The position numbers and the translations under genes were made by a program. Below the pieces are notes generated by a model. That model made no database searches and had not been told where the DNA came from. It saw only the letters and a list, made by a program, of their open reading frames with translations. Below are positions 35,011 to 42,379 of a stretch of DNA of 64,000 nt, piece after piece. The DNA comes from a bacterium (lineage in GTDB: Bacteria; SZUA-182; DTGQ01), in contig JBFLZW010000031.1 in NCBI GenBank assembly GCA_040755755.1, positions 81,371 to 145,370 of the forward strand, in the 5' to 3' direction. The first letter of the stretch is position 1. The number at the start of each line of letters is the position of its first letter.

Positions 35011-35802
35011 ATGCATCCAATCAAGGAAAGAGCAAAAAAGAGCATGCTGGCTATCGAAAACCTGAGTGTTCGGCTTTTTAGCCGAACTATCCTGAAAGAT
35101 GTTAATCTTCATATTCCTCCGGGCGAAGTTCATGCCCTGTTCGGCCCCAATGGATCAGGGAAAACAACGCTCCTGATGACTATCATGGGCTTTCCTGAGT
35201 ATGAGGTGATTTCGGGCCGGATTATTCTCAAGGGAGAGGATATTACGAACCTTCCAGTTTATGAAAGGGCTCAGGCAGGAATCGGCATCTCGTTTCAGCG
35301 GCCTCCAACCATCAAGGGAATAAAGACGCAGCAGATGCTCAAGATCTGCAATCGCAGCCAGCAGGACTTTAGCCCCTTTATCGAGGAGCTGAATTTTCAG
35401 GATCTTCTGGCCCGTGATGTCAATCAGGGATTTTCAGGGGGAGAAATCAAAAAATCCGAGATGCTGCAGCTCCTGGTCCAGCGCCCCCTGATGGCCCTTC
35501 TGGATGAGCCGGAATCGGGGGTGGACCTTGAAAACATCGCTCTCATCGGTGGGGCTATCAATCAGTTGCTTCACCGGAACTGGCCGGGGGAAGAAACAAC
35601 CGAATGCCGGCGCAAAGTGCGCGAAGAGCGCCGTATTGCCGGGCTGATCATTACCCATACCGGCTACATTCTCGACTATGTGGAAGCGGACCGGGGGCAT
35701 GTGATGATGGACGGCACGATTGCCTGCCACGGAAATCCCCGGGAAATACTGCGCTGCATCAAAGAGGTAGGATATGAGGAGTGCGTGCGATGCCTGATCT
35801 GA
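35011..35802 (+). CDS. sufC: Fe-S cluster assembly ATPase SufC
   Basis: A soluble ABC-type ATPase that drives the SufB/D scaffold for iron-sulfur cluster assembly. It has Walker A GPNGSGKTT, the SufC-typical GIGISFQRPPTIKG, signature FSGGEIKKSEMLQ and Walker B LMALLDEPESGVD. A short insertion (NWPGEETTECRRKVREERR, near residues 191-209) is unusual. The start may be ATG 35011 or ATG 35044 (MLAIENLSV); the ribosome site is weak for both. It overlaps sufB by 13 bp. Confidence 0.93.
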   Translation: MHPIKERAKKSMLAIENLSVRLFSRTILKDVNLHIPPGEVHALFGPNGSGKTTLLMTIMGFPEYEVISGRIILKGEDITNLPVYERAQAGIGISFQRPPTIKGIKTQQMLKICNRSQQDFSPFIEELNFQDLLARDVNQGFSGGEIKKSEMLQLLVQRPLMALLDEPESGVDLENIALIGGAINQLLHRNWPGEETTECRRKVREERRIAGLIITHTGYILDYVEADRGHVMMDGTIACHGNPREILRCIKEVGYEECVRCLI

Positions 35803-37007
35803 GAAAAGAGAGGGCGCAGGCTGCCCTGCACAAACAGGCCCTGTACGGCCCGGATATCGACTTGAGGCAGTTTTCCCTGACAGCTCCTGAAGAGCCGTAT
35901 CAGAAAGACCTTCGGCAGCTCCCGAAGGAGTTTTCCCGGCAGGTTCTGTCCGCGGGCATTGAAACCGGGGAAAAGGGCCGGTCAGGGACGTATCTCCAGA
36001 AAAACCACTCGGTGCTCCACTGCCAGATCCATCAGGAAGGGGTCGAGATTCTGAACATCGACGATGCCCTGGCAAGATATGACTGGCTTGGAGACTACTG
36101 GTGGAAGATGGTGCCCGTGGACCAGGATAAATATACCGCCTGGGCGTATCTTCACCCGCATCACGGATACTTCATCCGGGCACTGCCGGAAGCCAAAACC
36201 ACCTTCCCGCTTCAGGCCTGCCTGTATATCGAGCAGGACAACCTGGTGCAGAACGTACACAATATCATCATTGCTGAAGAGGGGTCGGAACTGGATATCA
36301 TTACCGGCTGTGCCGCCCATTCAGGAATGAAACGGGGGCTGCATGTGGGAGTATCGGAGTTTTACGTCAAAAAAGGAGCCAGGCTTACCTTTACCATGAT
36401 CCACAACTGGGCCGAGCAGATGGATGTCAGGCCCCGATCAGCCGCAGCCGTCGGGCCTTCGGGTATTTTTATCTCCAACTACGTTTCCATGAAGCCGATC
36501 CGGTCGTTGCAGATGTATCCGGCCACCTGGCTGCAGGGGAAAGATGCCCTGGCCCGGTATCATAACATCCTGGTGGCTACCCCTGGCTCTGAGCTGGATG
36601 TGGGCTCCACTGTTACCCTGGAGGCACCAGGCACCCGGGCTGAAGTGGTGAGCCGGGCTATTTCAGCCGGAGGGAAAATATGGGCCAGGGGACGACTGGT
36701 CGGGAAAGCGGAAGATATCAAAGCCCATCTCGAATGCCGCGGCCTGATTCTGGAAGAGGGAGGAACGATTCAGGCCATTCCGGAGCTGGAAGGCCATCTG
36801 CCGGGAATAGACCTTTCTCACGAGGCTGCCGTAGGGAAAATCGCCCAGGAAGAGATCAATTACCTGATGGCCAGGGGGCTTCCCGAATCGGAAGCCATTG
36901 CCGCCATTGTCCGGGGCTTCCTGACCGTGGATATTGCGGGCCTGCCAGGTGAGCTGCAAACGGAATTGAACCGGGTGATAGAGGAGAGCGAGAAGACGCT
37001 TCTGTGA
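35790..37007 (+). CDS. sufB: SufB/SufD-family Fe-S scaffold protein
   Basis: A 405-residue SufBD-type protein. The core beta-helix has NVHNIIIAEEGSELDIITGCA, FTMIHNWAEQMDVRPRS and AISAGGKIWARGRLVG, with the C-terminal helix LSHEAAVGKIAQEEINYLMARGL, where SHEA is conserved. Together with SufC it forms a two-gene set without SufD, SufS, SufU or SufE nearby, like the minimal SUF-like systems of archaea and deep bacterial lines. ATG 35790 has GAGGAG eight bases upstream. IS relics begin four bases after its stop. Confidence 0.9.
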   Translation: MPDLRKERAQAALHKQALYGPDIDLRQFSLTAPEEPYQKDLRQLPKEFSRQVLSAGIETGEKGRSGTYLQKNHSVLHCQIHQEGVEILNIDDALARYDWLGDYWWKMVPVDQDKYTAWAYLHPHHGYFIRALPEAKTTFPLQACLYIEQDNLVQNVHNIIIAEEGSELDIITGCAAHSGMKRGLHVGVSEFYVKKGARLTFTMIHNWAEQMDVRPRSAAAVGPSGIFISNYVSMKPIRSLQMYPATWLQGKDALARYHNILVATPGSELDVGSTVTLEAPGTRAEVVSRAISAGGKIWARGRLVGKAEDIKAHLECRGLILEEGGTIQAIPELEGHLPGIDLSHEAAVGKIAQEEINYLMARGLPESEAIAAIVRGFLTVDIAGLPGELQTELNRVIEESEKTLL

Positions 37008-37010
37008 GAG

Positions 37011-37037
37011 GCTGTCTGAAAAATACCAGGGCTTGAT
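37011..37037. repeat. IS-end repeat, copy 2 (solo)
   Basis: Matches the IS4-type end at 34088-34114 with one mismatch, but no transposase is attached. It starts four bases after the sufB stop. Confidence 0.7.
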
Positions 37038-37051
37038 GATTGTGATAATCT

Positions 37052-37097
37052 AAAATTCCCCCATTTTAGGGGTTTGTGACAACGCAAAATTCCCCCA
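37052..37097. repeat. IS21-type end with repeated AAAATTCCCCCA
   Basis: AAAATTCCCCCA occurs at 37052-37063 and again at 37086-37097, 34 bp apart, next to TGTGACAACGC. Repeated transposase-binding sites of this kind are typical of IS21-family ends. Confidence 0.55.
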
Positions 37098-37194
37098 CCC
37101 CTGACTGAAGTTTCCGGTATTTATATGGGCAGAAAAAAACTAAAGACCATGATACCGGAGGCAGGAAGATGATAGGGATGAATAAGTATGAATA

Positions 37195-37320
37195 CATATT
37201 CCCCGTGTTAACAGCTTTGAGGAGTTAAACGAGTATCTATTGGGGCAATGTCTGTCTCATGATGACCATAAAGTGGAGGGGAAGGAAGGATGTGTTGAGG
37301 AGCTTTTTGAGAAGGAGAAA
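37195..37320 (+). pseudogene. IstA (IS21 family) fragment
   Basis: The frame reads IPRVNSFEELNEYLLGQCL, then a segment ending GCVEELFEKEK. This matches the region after the DDE core of IS21 IstA transposases. The N-terminal catalytic part and the helper gene istB are missing. Confidence 0.65.
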
Positions 37321-37335
37321 TCCCAAAACATTACC

Positions 37336-37578
37336 ATGTTATACAATGATATTTCCTTAACTGGAGATATGCTCGTAAGATCTGTTAATTGGAAAAATTA
37401 CCCTTTTCCGGTTCCGGTAAAAATCATAATTCAAATAATGCCATCAGAGCATCGTGATCTTTTACAATTAGCAGATAGGCTTGGAATACCAAAACGTGAT
37501 TTTCACAAAGTGATTAATCAATGGAGTACGGAGCCTCTATATCAATTCATCAGCCCAGTAGGCCAGTTTAATTTTTAA
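37336..37578 (+). CDS. Hypothetical 80-residue protein
   Basis: An open frame continuous with the IstA fragment but unlike IstA from about here on (MLYNDISLTG to SPVGQFNF). A pattern HRDLLQLADRLGIPKRDFHKVIN could be a small helical or HTH-like segment. There is no Shine-Dalgarno. A good terminator follows, which is the main reason to consider it real. It may be a chimera created by the IS insertion. No family is recognised. Confidence 0.35.
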   Translation: MLYNDISLTGDMLVRSVNWKNYPFPVPVKIIIQIMPSEHRDLLQLADRLGIPKRDFHKVINQWSTEPLYQFISPVGQFNF

Positions 37579-37587
37579 TGATAAGCG

Positions 37588-37617
37588 TCACCAATTTTAA
37601 ATTTTTGGTGACTTTTT
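37588..37617 (+). terminator. Rho-independent terminator
   Basis: TCACCAA (37588-37594) pairs with TTGGTGA (37605-37611), followed by CTTTTT. It ends the plus-strand transcript of the hypothetical gene. Confidence 0.65.
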
Positions 37618-37631
37618 GGTGACTTAAACAC

Positions 37632-37661
37632 AAAAGGGTTACCGACTCTAATCAGTAACCC
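37632..37661 (-). terminator. Terminator of tRNA-Thr
   Basis: Reading the minus strand, GGGTTAC and GTAACCC (37636-37661) form a stem, followed by TTTTGTGTTT. It lies 15 bp beyond the tRNA 3' end. Confidence 0.75.
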
Positions 37662-37675
37662 CTTGAGTTTACTGA

Positions 37676-37747
37676 AGCCGGCGATGGGATTCGAACCCGC
37701 GGCCTGCTGATTACGAATCAGCTGCTCTACCCCTGAGCTACGCCGGC
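37676..37747 (-). tRNA. tRNA-Thr (CGT anticodon)
   Basis: A full cloverleaf on the minus strand. The acceptor GCCGGCG pairs with CGCCGGC, the anticodon stem is GCTGA/TCAGC, and the loop TTCGTAA gives anticodon CGT, reading ACG. The T-loop is GGTTCGAATCC. Discriminator base T; CCA is not encoded. About 72 nt. It is transcribed away from pyrE and followed by its own terminator. Confidence 0.95.
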
Positions 37748-37848
37748 GATTACCTGCACATTCAACATCGATGAAGTGGCGAATGATTATCCTTCAACCC
37801 TGAACGCTATTATACTCAAGCATCAGGATCTAAGGCAAGAGAAAAAAC

Positions 37849-38436
37849 TCAGTCAGCCCGGCGAAGATGGTACTGGTTCATGATTTCCTGTTTGCTCAAC
37901 AGCGCCTCTACCGGGACACCTGCCTCCCGGATTCGCTCCAGCCCGTTTTCTTCCTGCCGGTCGATTAAAACGATTGCTTTTTCGACCAGGAGGCCATTGG
38001 CCCTGGCCCGTTCAATGGCCGTGATGGTCGATTGTCCGGTGGTAACTACGTCATCAACCACCACCACCCGGTCTGCGGGATGCAGGTCTCCCTCGATTTC
38101 CCGCTGCAAACCGTGATCTTTTTTCAATTTGCGGACGATGAAAGCTTTAATATTCTGTTGATGTTGATACGCGACACTCATGACTGCATAGGCGATGGGG
38201 TCTGCTCCAAGAGTCAGTCCGCCAATGCCCTGGATGTTAAGATCCCGTATCATGGCAAAAATCAGATGGCCGATACAATCCATTCCCTCCGGAATCAAGG
38301 TTACTTTCCGGCAGTCAAGATAATAATTGCTTGTCTTCCCGGAGGACAGCATGAAGGGCTTGTCTTCGCTGTAGTTGAAGGCCCGATCCAAAACCAGATT
38401 CAATAATCTTTCCTTCATCTCTTTCACGGTTTTCAT
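37849..38436 (-). CDS. pyrE: Orotate phosphoribosyltransferase PyrE
   Basis: Forms orotidine monophosphate from orotate and PRPP in pyrimidine synthesis. The 195-residue product has the PRPP loop RVVVVDDVVTTGQST, the FMLSSGKTSNYYLDCR N-terminal region and the KKDHG catalytic loop. Length and motifs are normal. It lies between tRNA-Thr and ptsI; a 15-bp sequence is tandemly repeated just upstream. Confidence 0.95.
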   Translation of the reverse strand: MKTVKEMKERLLNLVLDRAFNYSEDKPFMLSSGKTSNYYLDCRKVTLIPEGMDCIGHLIFAMIRDLNIQGIGGLTLGADPIAYAVMSVAYQHQQNIKAFIVRKLKKDHGLQREIEGDLHPADRVVVVDDVVTTGQSTITAIERARANGLLVEKAIVLIDRQEENGLERIREAGVPVEALLSKQEIMNQYHLRRAD

Positions 38437-38460
38437 GAACCTTTCTTCTTGTTTTTCAGG

Positions 38461-38490
38461 AACATTCTTTCTTATAACATTCTTTCTTAT
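38461..38490. repeat. Two tandem copies of a 15-mer
   Basis: AACATTCTTTCTTAT occurs twice without a gap in the short space between pyrE and ptsI. The repeat overlaps the pyrE leader (pyrE start at 38436), so copy number could affect its expression. Confidence 0.85.
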
Positions 38491-38507
38491 GAGGAGGAAA
38501 GAGCACG

Positions 38508-40244
38508 TTAGAAAAATTCCGGGAATTTAGAGCTCATTTCTCTCAAGACAAATTCCTCGATTTCTTTGGCCGTCGAGAAAGACATGGCCTTGTAGGCAAG
38601 CTCCGTAGCCTGCTCCAGCCGGACGGAACGGACAATCTGCTTGATGATCGGGATCGAAGCCGTGTTCATGCTGAACTCATCCAGCTCCAACCCTAACAGA
38701 ATCAAAGTCGATAGCGGATCCCCTGCCATTTCTCCGCACATCCCTACCGGGATGCCCTCGGAGTGCCCTGCCTCCACCGTGCGCTTGATCAATCGAAGAA
38801 CAGCCGGGTGCAGCGGCTCATACAGGTAGGCCACATGCTCGTTTCCCCGGTCGATGGCGATGGAATACTGGATCAGATCGTTGGTGCCGATGCTGAAAAA
38901 ATCTGCCTCCTTGGCCAGCAGGTCAGCGGTAATTGAAGCCGAGGGGATTTCGATCATTACGCCGACCGGGATGTCCTCGTCAAAATAAATTCCCTCCGAC
39001 GACAACTCGTCCTTGACTTCGGCCAGAATGAGATTGGCCTGCTGGAGTTCCTCGATACCGGAGATCATGGGGTACATGATGCGCAGTTTTCCATAGGCAC
39101 TGGCCCGCAGAATTGCCCGCAACTGGAGGCGGAACAGGTCGGAGTGCTTCAGGGAGAACCGGATGGCGCGAAGGCCCAACACAGGGTTCGGCTCATCCAT
39201 GACGTGCAGCTTGGATTCGATCTTGTCACCTCCAAGATCCAGGGTGCGGATAGTTGCCTGTCGGGGACTCACCTGCTCAGCCAGCCGCTTGTAGACACGG
39301 AAATGGTCTTCCTCCGTGGGTAATTTGGGGCTGTTCATATAGAAAAACTCGGTCCGGTACAATCCGATCCCTTCCGCTCCCCGGCTCAGTACATGGGGAA
39401 TATCATCCAGGAATTCGATATTGGCCATGATTTCTATTTTATATCCATCCAGGGTTTCGGCCGGCTGGTCAGTATATTTCAAAAGCTCCTGAATGACATA
39501 TTTGAATCTGCGCTGCTTTTCCAGATAATCGCGAAACTCTTCCGGGGTCGGTTTGACGATAACCACCCCATCGGTCCCATCGATGATGATCGGATCTCCG
39601 GTCTTGACAAAGGTGCAGATGTTCTCCAGACCTACCACTGCCGGGATTTCCAGCGAACGGGCCATAATGGCCGTATGTGAAGTCCGGGCCCCAAGGTCCG
39701 TGGCGAAGCCGATTACCCTCCCCCGGTGCATCTGAGCGGTATCGGCTGGTGACAAATCGTGGGCAACAACGATAACATCCTCCTCAAACCCGTCGAGGCT
39801 CCTCATTTTTTCCCCTACCAGGTTATGCAGGATCCTTTGCCCTACGTGTTCGATGTCACTTTTGCGCTCCTTCATGTACGGATCTTCGATCTGGTCAAAA
39901 ATATTGGCGAACCGGGTCAATACCTTTCGTAATGCCCACTCGGCATTGACCCGTTCTTCCCTGACGATATTTATGGCTTCATTAACCAGCATCTCATCTT
40001 CGAGAATAAGAATGTGGACATCCACGATATGAGCATGCCCCTGGTCACCAAGGTCGTGGGTGAGTTTCTCCTTTACCTGCAAGAGCTGCTCGCGGGATTT
40101 TTGCAGGGCATCCATGAATCGGGCGACTTCTTCCTCGACCATGTCACCAGCGATGGTAAATTTTTCAACCTTGATTTTTCTTCTATCCAGTAAAAAAGCT
40201 TTACCGATGCTGATGCCTGGTGATACCCCTACTCCTTTCAGCAT
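38508..40244 (-). CDS. ptsI: PTS enzyme I (PEP-protein phosphotransferase)
   Basis: Starts the sugar phosphotransferase relay by moving phosphate from PEP to HPr. It has 578 residues, normal length. The phospho-His lies in ARTSHTAIMARSLEIPAVVG. The PEP-binding domain has GIGLYRTEFFYM and the C-terminal GMCGEMAGDP. HPr, and the mannose-type IID, IIC, IIB and IIA genes, precede it on the same strand, so all general and sugar-specific parts are in one region. A heptad-type repeat (40286-40363) separates it from HPr. Confidence 0.97.
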   Translation of the reverse strand: MLKGVGVSPGISIGKAFLLDRRKIKVEKFTIAGDMVEEEVARFMDALQKSREQLLQVKEKLTHDLGDQGHAHIVDVHILILEDEMLVNEAINIVREERVNAEWALRKVLTRFANIFDQIEDPYMKERKSDIEHVGQRILHNLVGEKMRSLDGFEEDVIVVAHDLSPADTAQMHRGRVIGFATDLGARTSHTAIMARSLEIPAVVGLENICTFVKTGDPIIIDGTDGVVIVKPTPEEFRDYLEKQRRFKYVIQELLKYTDQPAETLDGYKIEIMANIEFLDDIPHVLSRGAEGIGLYRTEFFYMNSPKLPTEEDHFRVYKRLAEQVSPRQATIRTLDLGGDKIESKLHVMDEPNPVLGLRAIRFSLKHSDLFRLQLRAILRASAYGKLRIMYPMISGIEELQQANLILAEVKDELSSEGIYFDEDIPVGVMIEIPSASITADLLAKEADFFSIGTNDLIQYSIAIDRGNEHVAYLYEPLHPAVLRLIKRTVEAGHSEGIPVGMCGEMAGDPLSTLILLGLELDEFSMNTASIPIIKQIVRSVRLEQATELAYKAMSFSTAKEIEEFVLREMSSKFPEFF

Positions 40245-40285
40245 TAAAAATCAGCCTCCCTGCTTTGACCTCAATCTTGAGGTAA

Positions 40286-40363
40286 GAATCCAGAATCCAG
40301 GAGTCAGAAGTCAGAAGTCAGAATAAATACTCTTTTCTCCTGGCTCCTGACTCCTGACTCCTG
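40286..40363. repeat. Inverted heptad-type repeat between HPr and ptsI
   Basis: Left side carries GAGTCAGAAGTCAGAAGTCA, right side CTCCTGACTCCTGACTCCTG, so the transcript can fold into a long imperfect hairpin inside the HPr-ptsI mRNA. The unit is shared with the intergenic repeat near 30675-30725. Confidence 0.8.
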
Positions 40364-40369
40364 TCTTTT

Positions 40370-40639
40370 TTAATTTTTTTCCCCGAATTTATCTTCAATC
40401 AGTTCTATCAGCTTTGTCAGAAGCTCCTGCGCATCGGAACCATTCACATCGACCAACAGCTCACTGCCCAGTGGAGCATCCAGGGTCAATATTCCGAGGA
40501 GGCTTTTCCCATTGGCCGTAACGTCCCCTTTCTGAATGGTTATTTCTGAAGTATACTTATTGGCCAGATTGACAATCTGACTGGCAGCTCGTGCATGTAA
40601 GCCCAACTTATTTTTAATAAATACTGTCTGCTTTGGCAT
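40370..40639 (-). CDS. ptsH: Phosphocarrier protein HPr
   Basis: An 89-residue HPr. The phosphorylated His lies in KLGLHARAA (residue 15) and the regulatory Ser in GKSLLGILTL (about 46). With hprK present in the same cluster, both EI-dependent His and HprK-dependent Ser phosphorylation are expected. It lies between IID and ptsI. Confidence 0.97.
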   Translation of the reverse strand: MPKQTVFIKNKLGLHARAASQIVNLANKYTSEITIQKGDVTANGKSLLGILTLDAPLGSELLVDVNGSDAQELLTKLIELIEDKFGEKN

Positions 40640-40702
40640 ATCTTCCCCCGGCAGATTGACGAGCGGATGAGAACCACAAAGAGAGAATGTTATACTTTAT
40701 AC

Positions 40703-41488
40703 CTATATGATATTCAATAATCCTAACAAGATACAAGTGCTGCTGGTAATAAGCAATACTTTAATCAAGGTAATCTTTCGACGAAAAAGCTCTGAAATTA
40801 CGAGAACTCCGAACAGTAATCCCAGCTTGTCCAGTGCACTGCGCCATGGCCACACTGGTTTACAATCCCATTTTATCACAACTGGGATCATCGCTCCAAG
40901 AACAATCATCAGAAAAGATTTCAGATAAGCGCTGTATCGGAATAAATCGTACTTTCGAATCCTTTCCACAATTCTCCTCTCAAGAACATAACCCTGCCAA
41001 AAGCCGAAAAATTTTACGTAGAAGTGAGGGATATTGTAGATGAGAAGGAAGGCAAGGGGAGCATATTCCCAGCCGGCCAGGGCCAGAGCGGCAGCCAGGA
41101 CGCCAAGGAACGGCCGCCAGGAAGCCCAGAAAAAAGAATCCCCCAAAGCGCCCATCGGCCCCATCATTGCCTTTTTAAACGTCAGGATGTCTTCTGTCCG
41201 GATACCTTCGCCCTGAGCATGTTTTTCCTCCATTTTAATAATAGCCCCCAGAACAAAAGAGGCCATATAGGGGTGGGAATTGTAGAACTCAAGATGCCGC
41301 AGCAGGGCTGCCTCCCGTTCTTTCCGGTCCGGGTAAATTCTCCGGAGGGCAGGAAGAGCGGAAAAGGTAAAACCGAGATTTTGCATTTTCCTGAAATTCC
41401 AGCTCCCCTGGAAGATAAACGAACGAAAAACAACCCGGAGTAAATCGACCTTCCGCAGGCAGACAGCGCTTTGTGTACGTGATTTCAC
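40703..41488 (-). CDS. PTS mannose-family IID component
   Basis: A 261-residue membrane component. The N-terminal soluble part has FIFQGSWNFRKMQNLGFTFSALP, matching the IID family start, and HLEFYNSHPYMASFVLGAI. Several hydrophobic helices follow in the C-terminal half. With IIC it forms the membrane channel for the transported hexose. It starts one base after IIC ends. Substrate specificity cannot be read from the sequence. Confidence 0.92.
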   Translation of the reverse strand: MKSRTQSAVCLRKVDLLRVVFRSFIFQGSWNFRKMQNLGFTFSALPALRRIYPDRKEREAALLRHLEFYNSHPYMASFVLGAIIKMEEKHAQGEGIRTEDILTFKKAMMGPMGALGDSFFWASWRPFLGVLAAALALAGWEYAPLAFLLIYNIPHFYVKFFGFWQGYVLERRIVERIRKYDLFRYSAYLKSFLMIVLGAMIPVVIKWDCKPVWPWRSALDKLGLLFGVLVISELFRRKITLIKVLLITSSTCILLGLLNII

Positions 41489-41489
41489 A

Positions 41490-42275
41490 TTACCCCCTGC
41501 TCCACTTTCCCTTTATGGATTCCTTCAATCCATACAGCACACTCAGAAGGAGGGACGGGACCCCAAAGGCCATCCAGCACGGAAGAGGCCAGAGAGAGGA
41601 AAGCAGTGTGGCCAACAGAAAGCTCAAGGCAAACAGCCAGTACATATCTTTACTGCGAAAGGCATCGAAGAGCAGGGCGATGCCAATCATCGGATAGGCA
41701 AAATACAAAAGCTTTAATCCACGATATAATCCCGGGGGAAATAAGGGGGCAATCCGCTGGAGAAGCGGGACGGTAATGAGCAGACTTATCAGGCACAGGC
41801 TGAATGAGCGAAGATAGAACAACCCGATCCCGCTGAAGTGGAGAAGATCGATTTTCCTTGATGTTTTTCCCGTGACCGCTGCCTGGACCTGATCGCAGAT
41901 CCTGCCATTGGCCTTTCTGACCAGGATGCTCACCCGCTGGGCAAGGATCGAGAAGGGGATCGCCAATAAAATGGCCAGGCTGATCAGGGACTCGCGGGAG
42001 CCTGGAAAAAATGGCCCGGCCAAAAGGCAGATTCCGGCAGCAATAACTGCTGCCATCGATCCGTCCAGGGGGACTGAACATCCGATCGGCAAAAGGTAAA
42101 CCATCATAAGCTCAAGGAATGCCCCTATCACCAGTCCGGCATGCAAATCTCCAAACATCCATCCAAGCAGAGGAGCAGCCACAACCGGCTGCGAAATCAT
42201 TATTTGAGTCAGCGAAACATCATCTAAATTTATCAGCCCGCCGATGAGACTGATTTCAAGGATTTGCTGAATCAC
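41490..42275 (-). CDS. PTS mannose/sorbose-family IIC component
   Basis: A 261-residue integral membrane protein with about seven hydrophobic helices. The segment SLTQIMISQPVVAAPLLGWM and the following GDLHAGLVIGAFLELMMVYLLPIG match IIC of the mannose family. It is paired with IID. A heptad repeat and the GH57 gene separate it from the IIB and IIA genes, an uncommon order. Confidence 0.9.
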   Translation of the reverse strand: MIQQILEISLIGGLINLDDVSLTQIMISQPVVAAPLLGWMFGDLHAGLVIGAFLELMMVYLLPIGCSVPLDGSMAAVIAAGICLLAGPFFPGSRESLISLAILLAIPFSILAQRVSILVRKANGRICDQVQAAVTGKTSRKIDLLHFSGIGLFYLRSFSLCLISLLITVPLLQRIAPLFPPGLYRGLKLLYFAYPMIGIALLFDAFRSKDMYWLFALSFLLATLLSSLWPLPCWMAFGVPSLLLSVLYGLKESIKGKWSRG

Positions 42276-42313
42276 CCTAACCTCTTAATCCTGAGCCTTG
42301 CATTGATTTAAGT

Positions 42314-42348
42314 GGTCAGTGGCCAGTAATTAGTGACCAGTGGTCAGT
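42314..42348. repeat. Five heptads of GGTCAGT type
   Basis: GGTCAGT, GGCCAGT, AATTAGT, GACCAGT, GGTCAGT in a row between the GH57 gene and IIC. Same family as 30642-30669. Confidence 0.8.
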
Positions 42349-42379
42349 AAAAAACTGATAACTGATACTTCTCTCTTGC

